The translations under genes were made by a program, and so were the position numbers. A stretch of 27,138 bases of DNA from a virus. The stretch is taken from positions 1 to 27,138 of IMG/VR virus record IMGVR_UViG_3300025151_000236. The stretch is one strand, 5' to 3'. The notes below the pieces were generated by a model, which saw only the letters and a program-made list of their open reading frames with translations, ran no database searches and was not told the origin of the DNA. Positions 15,363 to 22,155 of this stretch are shown piece by piece (the stretch's first letter is position 1; every line of letters begins with the position of its first letter).

Positions 15363-15709
15363 TGGTCAACCCTCCTTCCTTCAACTTGCGCGGCTTCGTT
15401 CGCCATTGCGTGAATGTCATCCCATGACATTTCATGCCACGCTTCATTTGATTCGGGCATGTTAATTCCTACATCGTCAATCGCGGCGGCGGCTTTGCTG
15501 ATGACATCATCACGGTCGCCGCGTAGCGGGTCACCCCAAACATCCTCGTTTGCGGGAGTGTTAGCGCGAACAAATCCAGCACGCTTGAGAAGAAGTTCGG
15601 GTGTGTGCATGCTTTTGCGCATAGCGGTGATTTCGGAATCCATCGCTTCCATTTTGCTGATGAGGGCTTTCATCAGCGTCATTGCGTCGGAATCGTTGGT
15701 CACGCTCAC
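15359..15709 (-). CDS. Small protein sharing a C-terminal MSWDDIH motif with the scaffold
   Basis: This 116-aa protein starts with GTG at 15709, with AAGGA upstream; a second GTG at 15703 with AGGTG before it is nearly as good, and the two differ by two residues. Residues 5-40 form a heptad-like helix (MTLMKALISKMEAMDSEITA). The middle has WGDPLRGDRDDVISKAAAAI. The C terminus NEAWHEMSWDDIHAMANEAA matches the C terminus of the protease-scaffold protein (NMSWDDVHRLAGKA). The underlying codons differ at synonymous positions, so the match is at protein level. A scaffold-like or capsid-docking role is plausible. It overlaps both neighbours by a few bases. Confidence 0.72.
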   Translation of the reverse strand: MSVTNDSDAMTLMKALISKMEAMDSEITAMRKSMHTPELLLKRAGFVRANTPANEDVWGDPLRGDRDDVISKAAAAIDDVGINMPESNEAWHEMSWDDIHAMANEAAQVEGRRVDQ

Positions 15710-16047
15710 ACCTGTCCTTGCTTCTTGAAAATGCCGCCAATTCGGTCGGGGCCGATGTAGCCCATCGGTCGGTCACCCGATTTCGCGATGACGCCCTGTG
15801 TGCTGTTGAACTGCATGACAGGCGCGCCGCCAGCGTATCGGTCGTTGACTCCGAGAATGCGGTCGCCGCCGTTTTGCGATTTGTAAATCTCGGTCACATC
15901 ATCGGCGAGGTAGTCGCTGGTTGACTGAATGCTCCGTAGGAATTGTTCAGCAGAAACGAGGTCGTTGTTAGCGAGCGCAACCTTGAACTCCGCGACGGCG
16001 GTTTCAAGTTTGCGAACGATTGGGTCCATCTTTGTGAGCAGGCTCAT
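15706..16047 (-). CDS. Small hypothetical protein directly after the portal
   Basis: This 113-aa protein begins MSLLTKMDPIVRKLETAV. The ATG at 16047 has no clear ribosome binding site within 12 bases; GGTGA is about 16 bases upstream. A TTTAA-type AT patch lies about 28 bases upstream, so a leaderless start is conceivable. Residues 8-55 form helices (VRKLETAVAEFKVALANNDL, then AEQFLRSIQSTSDYLADDV). The C-terminal half is Gly/Asp/Arg-rich and ends GGIFKKQGQV. Gene order suggests a head-assembly accessory. No family was recognised. Confidence 0.65.
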   Translation of the reverse strand: MSLLTKMDPIVRKLETAVAEFKVALANNDLVSAEQFLRSIQSTSDYLADDVTEIYKSQNGGDRILGVNDRYAGGAPVMQFNSTQGVIAKSGDRPMGYIGPDRIGGIFKKQGQV

Positions 16048-16078
16048 GCGTCCGACGACGACGCTTCACCACTTTAAC

Positions 16079-17908
16079 CTATTGGAAACCACTCTCTTTC
16101 TGTTTTGCAGTTGGGTCTTTCGCGGCCTGCACGCTATCAAGCGCTTCTTCAATCGGTGTTTTCTTCGCGCCGCGTTGATTTTTTTTGGTTGAGGGTGCGC
16201 CCGATTGATGGGTTTCGGAACTGATTGGCGCTGGCCCACGGTCGCGCTGACCTGTGCTTTCACCAAGCCCGATGGCCTTCTCCATCATCATGATTTGACC
16301 GCCACCCTGCGGCGGGGGTCCTCCGCCACCCTGCGGGGAAGCCCCTCCCGCTGGCGGCATCATTGGACCCCCACCCTGTGGAGGTAAGCCGCCCCCAAGC
16401 GGCATAGGTGGAGCGCCACCGCCCATCGGCGGCATTCCGCCACCGCCCATTCCACCAGCCTGTTGTTGCATGGCGGTTTCCTGTGGGTCGGGCTTTTTGT
16501 AAACAAAGCGAATATCGCGTCCAGCATCCTCTGTCAATTCGGGCTGGAAGCCAAGCGCTTGCATTCGTTGTGCGATGTTGACTTCTTGCTCATCGCGTCG
16601 CAGTCGTGTGATTTCATCCTCCTCCTCGTTCGGGTAAAGCGTTAAGCACCAATCACTAACACCCATTTGGTCAAGAAGACGAGGGAAGAGTTCGCGTGAA
16701 TACAATTTCTGTCCCGATTCAACCGCGCGGTTAGTGACAAGTATTTGCATACCTTCGTTGTTCAAACCGCCCGACTTACCTGCATCCATCATGAACACAT
16801 TGGAGACTCCATAAAACGCCGCTATGCGCATGCGTATTTCGTCTCGGATTTGAGAATACTGCATCTCATCAAGACTATCCATGAAACGAACGAACTCAAC
16901 CTTACCGCGCCCCGACGAAGACTCAACACCAACCTTCGGGATGTAGTGCGGGTCGCGCTCCATTTTTTCTTCCGCACCCTTCCAAAACGAAGCGGTTGAC
17001 TGAATGTTGTCGGTGGTGATAGCGAGGATGCCGCGAGGGATGCGTCGCTTTTGATAGGCGAGGTAAATGTAGTTGTCCATCGCGGTGAGGCTCATGGCTT
17101 GACGCCACATACTGGCGACAGGAGAACGCCCGTAGAGTTTGGATGGGTTGAACTTGGACAGGTGCAACACTTCACCTTCAAGGTAGTATTGCGTTTTTCC
17201 GCTACCAGCGGTGTTGATGTAGTGGACATCCTGTAAGGGGAGGGAACACACATCGCACTTTTTGTGGTCGCCGTTGTGCGGATAGGTCTTATCGCGATGC
17301 ACAGGGCAGAGAAGGTATCGCCCTCCGCGCTTGCCTGCTTTGTCAGCAACAATGCGCATGAAAGTGGGGTCACCGCGAACCAATTCTTTGATGCGGAAGA
17401 ACTCAATCTCACCGCTCTTTGGGTCAATGAAATACTCCTTGATGAGTAGAAGGAACGCGTCATCAACAATGTTCAAGTCCCACTCAATCTCCTTCATCAC
17501 TTCAATGAACGATTGGTCCATGCTGTTGCGTTGCTTCATCAACCAACGCGGGTAAAGGATTTGGTCAGCGTCGGGGCTTTCAAAATCCTCGTTGCCGCAA
17601 ATGCGGCATTGACTCACCGTGTCGTGCTGATATTCTTCTTCACAGTTTGTGCATTTCTTATGGAACTTCTTCTCCCAATAATAACCGCGACGAAAAATCT
17701 CTTGACACAGCGTGTTGATGGTCGTTCGGAGGATAATGGACTCTTGGACTGTCGCGTAAAGTGCGGGGATGGATACGCCTTGAACGAGAACAGGTTCTTG
17801 GATGCCCGTCTTCCAAAGCGGCATCTGTGGTTCGGGGGTTGTTCGGCGGCTAAACGGCTTCGTCAATGCTGACAAAAAACGGCCAACCACGCCTTGTTCT
17901 TCGGCCAT
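16079..17908 (-). CDS. Portal protein with two inserted zinc ribbons
   Basis: This 609-aa protein forms the ring through which DNA enters the head. The ATG at 17908 has GGAG eight bases upstream and overlaps the previous stop (TAATG). Portal-like features are TVQESIILRTTINTLCQEIF near 53-72, the stem and clip region SKFNPSKLYGRSPVASMWRQ near 251-270 followed by a helix with YLAYQKRR, and MRIAAFYGVSNVFMMD later on. Two zinc ribbons are inserted: C86, C89, C101 and C104, then C201, C218 and C221 with H204. These are unusual in bacterial phage portals. The last 130 residues hold a Gly/Pro/Met-rich run (about 480-540) and a basic tail. It is followed by small head genes. The portal call is strong from context. 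Confidence 0.82.
   Translation of the reverse strand: MAEEQGVVGRFLSALTKPFSRRTTPEPQMPLWKTGIQEPVLVQGVSIPALYATVQESIILRTTINTLCQEIFRRGYYWEKKFHKKCTNCEEEYQHDTVSQCRICGNEDFESPDADQILYPRWLMKQRNSMDQSFIEVMKEIEWDLNIVDDAFLLLIKEYFIDPKSGEIEFFRIKELVRGDPTFMRIVADKAGKRGGRYLLCPVHRDKTYPHNGDHKKCDVCSLPLQDVHYINTAGSGKTQYYLEGEVLHLSKFNPSKLYGRSPVASMWRQAMSLTAMDNYIYLAYQKRRIPRGILAITTDNIQSTASFWKGAEEKMERDPHYIPKVGVESSSGRGKVEFVRFMDSLDEMQYSQIRDEIRMRIAAFYGVSNVFMMDAGKSGGLNNEGMQILVTNRAVESGQKLYSRELFPRLLDQMGVSDWCLTLYPNEEEDEITRLRRDEQEVNIAQRMQALGFQPELTEDAGRDIRFVYKKPDPQETAMQQQAGGMGGGGMPPMGGGAPPMPLGGGLPPQGGGPMMPPAGGASPQGGGGPPPQGGGQIMMMEKAIGLGESTGQRDRGPAPISSETHQSGAPSTKKNQRGAKKTPIEEALDSVQAAKDPTAKQKESGFQ
16290..16470 (-). repeat. Gly/Pro/Met low-complexity tract in the portal C terminus
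   Basis: Short GC-rich units (ccgccaccctgcgg and variants) repeat imperfectly and encode alternating runs such as GGGGMPPMGGGAPPMPLGGG. The tract is flexible linker-like coding sequence of the portal C terminus. It probably varies in length among relatives. Confidence 0.7.
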
Positions 17909-19320
17909 TAAATCATCTCCACAAGTCGGTTAGCGTCGTCAAGAAGACGAAGGGTTTCACCATCCCGACTGAACATCGCATGCACTCCCGCTTCATCAAT
18001 GTTCCACTCCTTGAGCAATTCCTCGCGCTTATCGGGAACATCCTTCCAATTCAACCATTTGACAATGCGAAACAAATCATCGCGGCGAGATTTTACGATG
18101 TTGCTTTTTCTGCCGCGCAAATCAAGTAACTCAAGGACTGCCCCTGCTTGACCTTTCTTCATCCGCAGGTGTGGACGAATGCCCTTCATCAATTTGCGCA
18201 AGTCGTTCTCGGAATAGAATTGAAGTCGGTGTTGAGTGCGACGACTGTTTTTGTGGATTTTCAAATCGGTTTGTAGCACGCCGCAATCAAGCGCTTTGTG
18301 CAATTGCTCACAATGCAACTTACCTCGCTCGCCTGTTGCGATAAAACCAGCGCGCGGCTCAAGTCGTTTGGTGATGGTGATGTAGCCATCAGCGTCAAGA
18401 AAACCAGCGGCATACGCCCACACATCCTTGAAAATCACGGTGTCATCGCGGACAATACCCCATGTCATCCCAACGCGCTCAATGTCGTATTCAACGCCAT
18501 GCATTTTGAGAAGCATGCTTAAACGATTAGGTGATAGGTTGCGAGCCTTCTCAATGCTGGCGCACAACTCGTTAGAGGATAATGGCCCGCGCTTTTCAAG
18601 AATCGCATGTGCTTTGCTCAAAACGATAGCATCCGTCTTCTTGAGATTGTCAACCGAATGCAAAGTGTTCCGCCATTCCTTCTTTGCGGTTTTCTTCAAC
18701 TCTTGCGCATCAATCCACATCTGTCGCTGATTGTCATCAAACTCCCCCTCAATCAACAACAACTTGCTGATGATGTCGTTTGCTTTCTCCCATTGAACAC
18801 AGGCGCGGCGGAGAGCATATTCTCGGTTTCCTCCGTGTTTGCGGAGAGCCTGCAAATCACGGTCGCTGATACCCAAGTTGCGAACGGTTGATTCATGCTT
18901 ACCTATCCAATCAATAGATTGTAGCGTAGCCTCAACCTCTTCCTTCTTTGCAATGCGTATGGCTTCAATAGCGTGGTCAATAGCGTCTTTCATGCCTTTG
19001 TTGATGCGACGAGCCATGCGTAAATCCTTGACCAAATCCTCAGCGCCTCGGCCAAACATAGACTGAAACCAACCGCCGTCGGGAAGAGAGCGTTTGAGTT
19101 GTTGAGCGACTTCGCGAGCCATTTCCTTCTTTTCCTTCTCTTCCTCAAGTTCGTTGGGTCGCGGAGGTGTAGGGTTGGCGTTGACTTGACCTTCACCCTG
19201 TGAGATGGGTGCGGGTGCATCACCAAACGATGCGCCGCGAATATCCGTCTTGAGCAGAGGATGATGAAGAAGCATGTCTTCAATCGCGCTCAAGTCAATC
19301 AATACGCTTGCCCCCACCAT
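17908..19320 (-). CDS. Winged-helix plus LAGLIDADG endonuclease-like protein
   Basis: This 470-aa protein lies between the small-gene group and the portal. The ATG at 19320 has only a weak site upstream; a TTG at 19302 (reading IDLSAIEDMLLHH next) follows GTGGGGG and may be the true start. Residues 50-230 are helical and charged. Residues about 235-295 look like a winged helix (HAILEKRGPLSSNELCASIE, then a wing). Residues about 306-420 carry one LAGLIDADG-type motif (AYAAGFLDADGYITI) followed by QHRLQFYSENDLRKLMKGI and LELLDLRGR, typical of single-motif endonucleases that act as dimers. It is not inside another gene, intron or intein. It may be a free-standing homing endonuclease or a domesticated DNA-binding protein. 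Both Asp residues of the motif are kept, so activity is possible. Confidence 0.75.
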   Translation of the reverse strand: MVGASVLIDLSAIEDMLLHHPLLKTDIRGASFGDAPAPISQGEGQVNANPTPPRPNELEEEKEKKEMAREVAQQLKRSLPDGGWFQSMFGRGAEDLVKDLRMARRINKGMKDAIDHAIEAIRIAKKEEVEATLQSIDWIGKHESTVRNLGISDRDLQALRKHGGNREYALRRACVQWEKANDIISKLLLIEGEFDDNQRQMWIDAQELKKTAKKEWRNTLHSVDNLKKTDAIVLSKAHAILEKRGPLSSNELCASIEKARNLSPNRLSMLLKMHGVEYDIERVGMTWGIVRDDTVIFKDVWAYAAGFLDADGYITITKRLEPRAGFIATGERGKLHCEQLHKALDCGVLQTDLKIHKNSRRTQHRLQFYSENDLRKLMKGIRPHLRMKKGQAGAVLELLDLRGRKSNIVKSRRDDLFRIVKWLNWKDVPDKREELLKEWNIDEAGVHAMFSRDGETLRLLDDANRLVEMI

Positions 19321-19466
19321 GTTGCGAACTCAATTTTACATGTCAAGCATTTGTCGCGCGTGTTGGTGCTTCTTTTGCACCTGCGGCAGACCGTAGCGAA
19401 GCGAACGCGCTTCGGCAACTTCGTTCGCACTTTGTGCTTGAAAACATCGTAGTGTTTGCGCGGCAT
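19299..19466 (-). CDS. 55-aa basic zinc-ribbon protein
   Basis: This small gene runs from ATG at 19466 to TGA at 19299 and begins MPRKHYDVFKHKVRTKLPKR. GAGGTGG lies eight bases upstream of the ATG. It overlaps the preceding stop by one base (TGATG) and runs 22 bases into the next gene. It fills what would otherwise be a 145-base gap. It carries two Cys pairs, CRRC and CLTC (VCRRCKRSTNTRDKCLTCKI), so it is a treble-clef or ribbon-like zinc module. A strongly basic N terminus suggests nucleic-acid binding. No named family was recognised. Confidence 0.75.
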   Translation of the reverse strand: MPRKHYDVFKHKVRTKLPKRVRFATVCRRCKRSTNTRDKCLTCKIEFATWWGQAY

Positions 19467-19879
19467 CAGCAGTTCCACCTCTTCAACGCCGCGCCTTTCG
19501 GGGTCATTTTACCACCCTTGCTGGTTGGACCTTTGACGCCACTCATCCGCGCGCAAAAAGACTTCCGCCTCTTGGCTTTTTTGCTACCTGCTTTCAATTT
19601 GCTCGGTTTTGTTGTGACAGGAGGTTTGAGGTTCGCACCGCTTTTTCGCTTCGCGGCGGCGCGACCTTTTGCATTCAAGCCGCCTTTGCGATGATGTTTG
19701 TTTGGGTTGTAACCGTGGAAGGGTTTGCTCTTTTTCTTCGCTTTCAACACCGTGTTCGCGATGTCAAACGGTGAACAACATGTGCAAAACGACACCTCTT
19801 TCGCGATGTCTTCGTCGTTCATCATCGCCAACTCTTCGGCGGTGATGGGGTCGTGTATGATGTATTCGTATTCTGTCAT
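19466..19879 (-). CDS. DUF6321-like basic protein
   Basis: This 137-aa protein starts with ATG at 19879, preceded by GAGGGGATAAC. Residues 1-55 form an acidic then Cys-containing head (SFCTCCSPFDIANTVLKAKK). From about residue 66 the sequence matches a domain common in phages and giant viruses: GGLNAKGRAAAKRKSGANLK, PPVT, RRKSFCARMSGVKGP and the end TPKGAALKRWNC. I believe this is Pfam DUF6321, recalled from memory and not checked. The family has no known function; its basic, Cys-ended character suggests nucleic-acid or virion association. It lies among other small basic proteins between terminase and portal. Confidence 0.78.
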   Translation of the reverse strand: MTEYEYIIHDPITAEELAMMNDEDIAKEVSFCTCCSPFDIANTVLKAKKKSKPFHGYNPNKHHRKGGLNAKGRAAAKRKSGANLKPPVTTKPSKLKAGSKKAKRRKSFCARMSGVKGPTSKGGKMTPKGAALKRWNC

Positions 19880-19880
19880 G

Positions 19881-20354
19881 TTATCCCCTCGTTAAATGAT
19901 GATACCCGCATACGCATGGGTATGTTGTAAGGAAAAGTTGCTCGCCCCTGTCTCGTGCGTATTTCATTAGTTTGTTCGCGGCATCTCGCGCTTGATAAGC
20001 GTCTTGATAAGGGTCTTTGCTCGGCGTGGGGCATTTCGCTCTCTCGTAGCGACCAGCCTTCATGAACACCCACGCCTCATTCATCGCTTTAACGATGGTG
20101 GGCTTTCCGCCTACGCCCTGCTTTTTGCTACGCTTGCGTTTTGTTGCCGCGCGCTTTTGTCCCGACGACATAGAGCCGCTGGTCTTGGGTGTTTTGCTTG
20201 ATACCTTGACGGATGGACGACACTTGGGGTAGCCCTTGCTTGAAGTCTTGGCTTTGCTTCGGCCACACGGAGGATGTTTACCGTCCTTACCTGTGCGCGA
20301 AACATCCACCCACTTCTCCTTGAACCAACGGTTCAAGTTTTTTTCAACCGTCAT
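19881..20354 (-). CDS. Composite small protein: basic domain, EAW helix, HLT-type zinc tail
   Basis: This 157-aa protein begins MTVEKNLNRWFKEKWVDVSR. The ATG at 20354 overlaps the previous stop (ATGA); a GTG at 20366 would add four residues. Three parts are visible. Residues 1-80 are a basic domain with WVDVSR, PCGRSK, GYPKCRPSVKVSSKTPKTS and RAATKRKR, a type seen in many marine phages and giant viruses. Residues 88-105 (VKAMNEAWVFMKAGRYERAK) are the EAW-type helix, here internal. Residues 107-157 start KCPTPSKDPY and end YPCVCGYHHLTRG, like a widespread phage zinc-binding module (C-x-C-G-x-H-L-T). No ribosome binding site precedes the internal ATG. It looks like a fusion of modules found separately elsewhere. 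The function is unknown. Confidence 0.75.
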   Translation of the reverse strand: MTVEKNLNRWFKEKWVDVSRTGKDGKHPPCGRSKAKTSSKGYPKCRPSVKVSSKTPKTSGSMSSGQKRAATKRKRSKKQGVGGKPTIVKAMNEAWVFMKAGRYERAKCPTPSKDPYQDAYQARDAANKLMKYARDRGEQLFLTTYPCVCGYHHLTRG

Positions 20355-20554
20355 TTTCCAGCCCACGCATCACAAGTATAGTCTCTGTTGCAAGTGAAAT
20401 CATACCACTTGCAGTAGCCCGTTTGAGGGTCTTCTGTTGCTGAATCGTCCCACGCTTTGCAGTTGCCGCAACACTTCTTGCTTTCACAAGGGCGGTAGTT
20501 TGGCGCGTCTTTCTTGGCTTTCATCAAAGCCCACGCTTCTTCAAGAGGAATCAT
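20351..20554 (-). CDS. Cys-rich small protein with EAW-type N-terminal helix
   Basis: This 67-aa protein begins MIPLEEAWALMKAKKDAPNY. The ATG at 20554 overlaps the previous stop (ATGA), with a purine-rich GGGAGGG upstream. The C-terminal 45 residues hold seven Cys residues in the pattern CESKKCCGNCKAW, GYCKWYDFTC, YTCDAW. This resembles small Cys proteins found in phages with a C-G-N-C-x-x-[FWY] start and C-D-x-W end, possibly binding zinc or an iron-sulfur cluster (HiPIP-like spacing). The N-terminal helix is of the same type as in the proteins starting at 2746, 3170 and 26201. The role is unknown. Confidence 0.75.
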   Translation of the reverse strand: MIPLEEAWALMKAKKDAPNYRPCESKKCCGNCKAWDDSATEDPQTGYCKWYDFTCNRDYTCDAWAGK

Positions 20555-20745
20555 TTCTTCTTCCCTCCCTTCTTCTTACCGCGGAACTTCCCGCGACAGT
20601 ATTGAACCGCCCATCCGTTCGCATACGCGCTTGGATAAACTTTGAACTTACGCTTCGCCGCGGCCTTACCCGCTGGACACAACTTCTTCTCAAGGTAGCC
20701 GAACGCGGCTTCGCCGCCTACGCATAAATCGCAATCACAAGTCAA
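20551..20745 (-). CDS. Small basic protein with YPSAYANGWAV motif
   Basis: This 64-aa protein starts with TTG at 20745, overlapping the terminase stop (TTGA), and ends in FRGKKKGGKKK. A Cys group opens it (MTCDCDLCVGG), followed by CPAGKAAAKRKFKVYPSAYA and NGWAVQYCRGK. The segment around KFKVYPSAYANGWAV recurs in many marine phages and giant viruses, usually in small basic proteins of unknown function. The AAAKRK string is shared with the DUF6321-like protein two genes downstream (RAAAKRK), and the intervening composite protein has RAATKRK. The role may be DNA condensation or virion binding, by inference from charge. Confidence 0.7.
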   Translation of the reverse strand: MTCDCDLCVGGEAAFGYLEKKLCPAGKAAAKRKFKVYPSAYANGWAVQYCRGKFRGKKKGGKKK

Positions 20746-22142
20746 TCTAATAACCCCGTCATGATGTCATCCAAGTCCACAATGCGCTCACGGAACTCCG
20801 TGGTAGCCCAATGAGCCAACGCGAGAGCGATAGCAAAGTCGTCGTGCCGACCAATGCTGTCAAGCCGTCCCTTCTTGCTCATGCCGAACATGAGCAATTC
20901 TCGTTCAAGTTCGGACATCATCGTTCGGGAACGGTCGTCGCCCCACGGCAGACGGATTTGCTCTTTCTCAAAACGCAAAACCAAACCCATGAGAAGCGAC
21001 TCACGGCGTTGGCGTGTGGAAATGAAGGTCTTGATAGGAAGGTCGGTGTCCGCGCGCAGTTCAGTTGCGAAGACGCGCTGGAAGTTGTTTGCTTCAAGTT
21101 CAATGACATCGGGATTGAACTTCGCATTCAATCGTTGAATCTCGGTGATTTGTGTGCGGAAGTCCATGTTCTTCCTACGAATCGCGTGAACCAACTCAAG
21201 CATTTCGGGGTTGGTTGATGGACGACGAAGCACAACCATCACGGTGTAGTCAGCCGAGCGGTCGGACGAAATAGCAGGGTCCCATCCGATGAAGTATTGG
21301 TCGTCGGGGTCGCCAACCTCGCGCTCAATAAGTTTGAGTGTTGCGTCTTTCGCGGCTTGAAGAATGGTTGATGGGAAAAGACTGCTCACATCGTCCATTG
21401 GTTCGCACAGATATTCGCGCGCAAACGCGATAGCAGGCATGTCGTTGCGGCGCGCATCAAGCGACTCCAAGTCCCACCGTTCGGGCCACAACGCTACGCC
21501 TTTTGCATTAATCGCAGGGTATGTTTCAACGAGATAACCGTCGCGCGATTCAAGTTCGGTGTAAAGGTCAGTCGGCGTAAACGGTGTGCCGACAATCATC
21601 AGTTTGGAGGTGTGGTGAAGCGTCGGCACAAGGACTTCGTAAAACCACGAAGCGACGCGAGCAAGTTCGGTATCGGTCGTCCCCCACAAAATGTCGTCGC
21701 AAAGAATGAGGTCGGGGTGGATACCACGAATAGCACCACCGACCGACTTCGCGCTGATGTTTGAACCGTTTGAGAAACCAAAGAAAGTTTTTGACCAAGA
21801 ATCAGCCTTCTTCATTTTTGCAAGGAACGGGACAGCATCAATCAAATCGTTGAGTGTGCGCATGTGGTGAATGGACTGATGCAGGCTGTGAGAAATCAAC
21901 ACAGCCTTCGTCTTTGGATTAAAAGCCGTTTTCCAAAGCATGTAGCCGAGGAAGAGCGTTGACTTGCCGTGGTCACGCGCGGCTTTAACGCAATATCGCT
22001 TGCGCGATTCAAGGTTGTTATACCATTGTTCGTGATGCCATGAGAGTTGAAACCCAAGAATCTCTTCAAAGAAGAACTTGAAATCACGCTTCGCGACTTC
22101 AAAGTCAATTTCCTCTATTGTTTCAAGAGATAATGATTCCAC
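20742..22142 (-). CDS. terL: Terminase large subunit
   Basis: This 466-aa protein is the ATPase-nuclease that packages viral DNA. It starts with GTG at 22142, with AAGGTGAT five bases upstream. The Walker A-type motif is KAARDHGKST (residues 53-62) and Walker B is DLILCDDI (144-151). The nuclease domain keeps its acidic residues in FIGWDPAIS (D288), VIELEANNF (E350) and GRHDDFAIALA (D434 and D435). The length is usual for the family. The start overlaps nothing, and the next gene begins within its stop. The small terminase is not identified in the window; a helix-turn-helix segment two genes upstream is a weak candidate. Assignment is strong. Confidence 0.93.
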   Translation of the reverse strand: MESLSLETIEEIDFEVAKRDFKFFFEEILGFQLSWHHEQWYNNLESRKRYCVKAARDHGKSTLFLGYMLWKTAFNPKTKAVLISHSLHQSIHHMRTLNDLIDAVPFLAKMKKADSWSKTFFGFSNGSNISAKSVGGAIRGIHPDLILCDDILWGTTDTELARVASWFYEVLVPTLHHTSKLMIVGTPFTPTDLYTELESRDGYLVETYPAINAKGVALWPERWDLESLDARRNDMPAIAFAREYLCEPMDDVSSLFPSTILQAAKDATLKLIEREVGDPDDQYFIGWDPAISSDRSADYTVMVVLRRPSTNPEMLELVHAIRRKNMDFRTQITEIQRLNAKFNPDVIELEANNFQRVFATELRADTDLPIKTFISTRQRRESLLMGLVLRFEKEQIRLPWGDDRSRTMMSELERELLMFGMSKKGRLDSIGRHDDFAIALALAHWATTEFRERIVDLDDIMTGLLD

Positions 22143-22147
22143 ACATC

Positions 22148-22155
22148 ATCACCTT
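22148..22155 (-). promoter_or_regulatory. Ribosome binding site deciding the GTG start of the terminase
   Basis: AAGGTGAT ends five bases before GTG at 22142. The TGA inside it is the stop of the upstream gene. Confidence 0.75.

Noticed and set aside
16290-16470. CRISPR-like or intergenic repeat array
   Set aside because: Repeats are imperfect, have no unique spacers and encode the Gly/Pro/Met tract of the portal.
17908-19320. Intein or intron-encoded endonuclease
   Set aside because: Both neighbours (portal and the small zinc-ribbon gene) are intact with their own starts and stops, and no intein splice motifs are seen.
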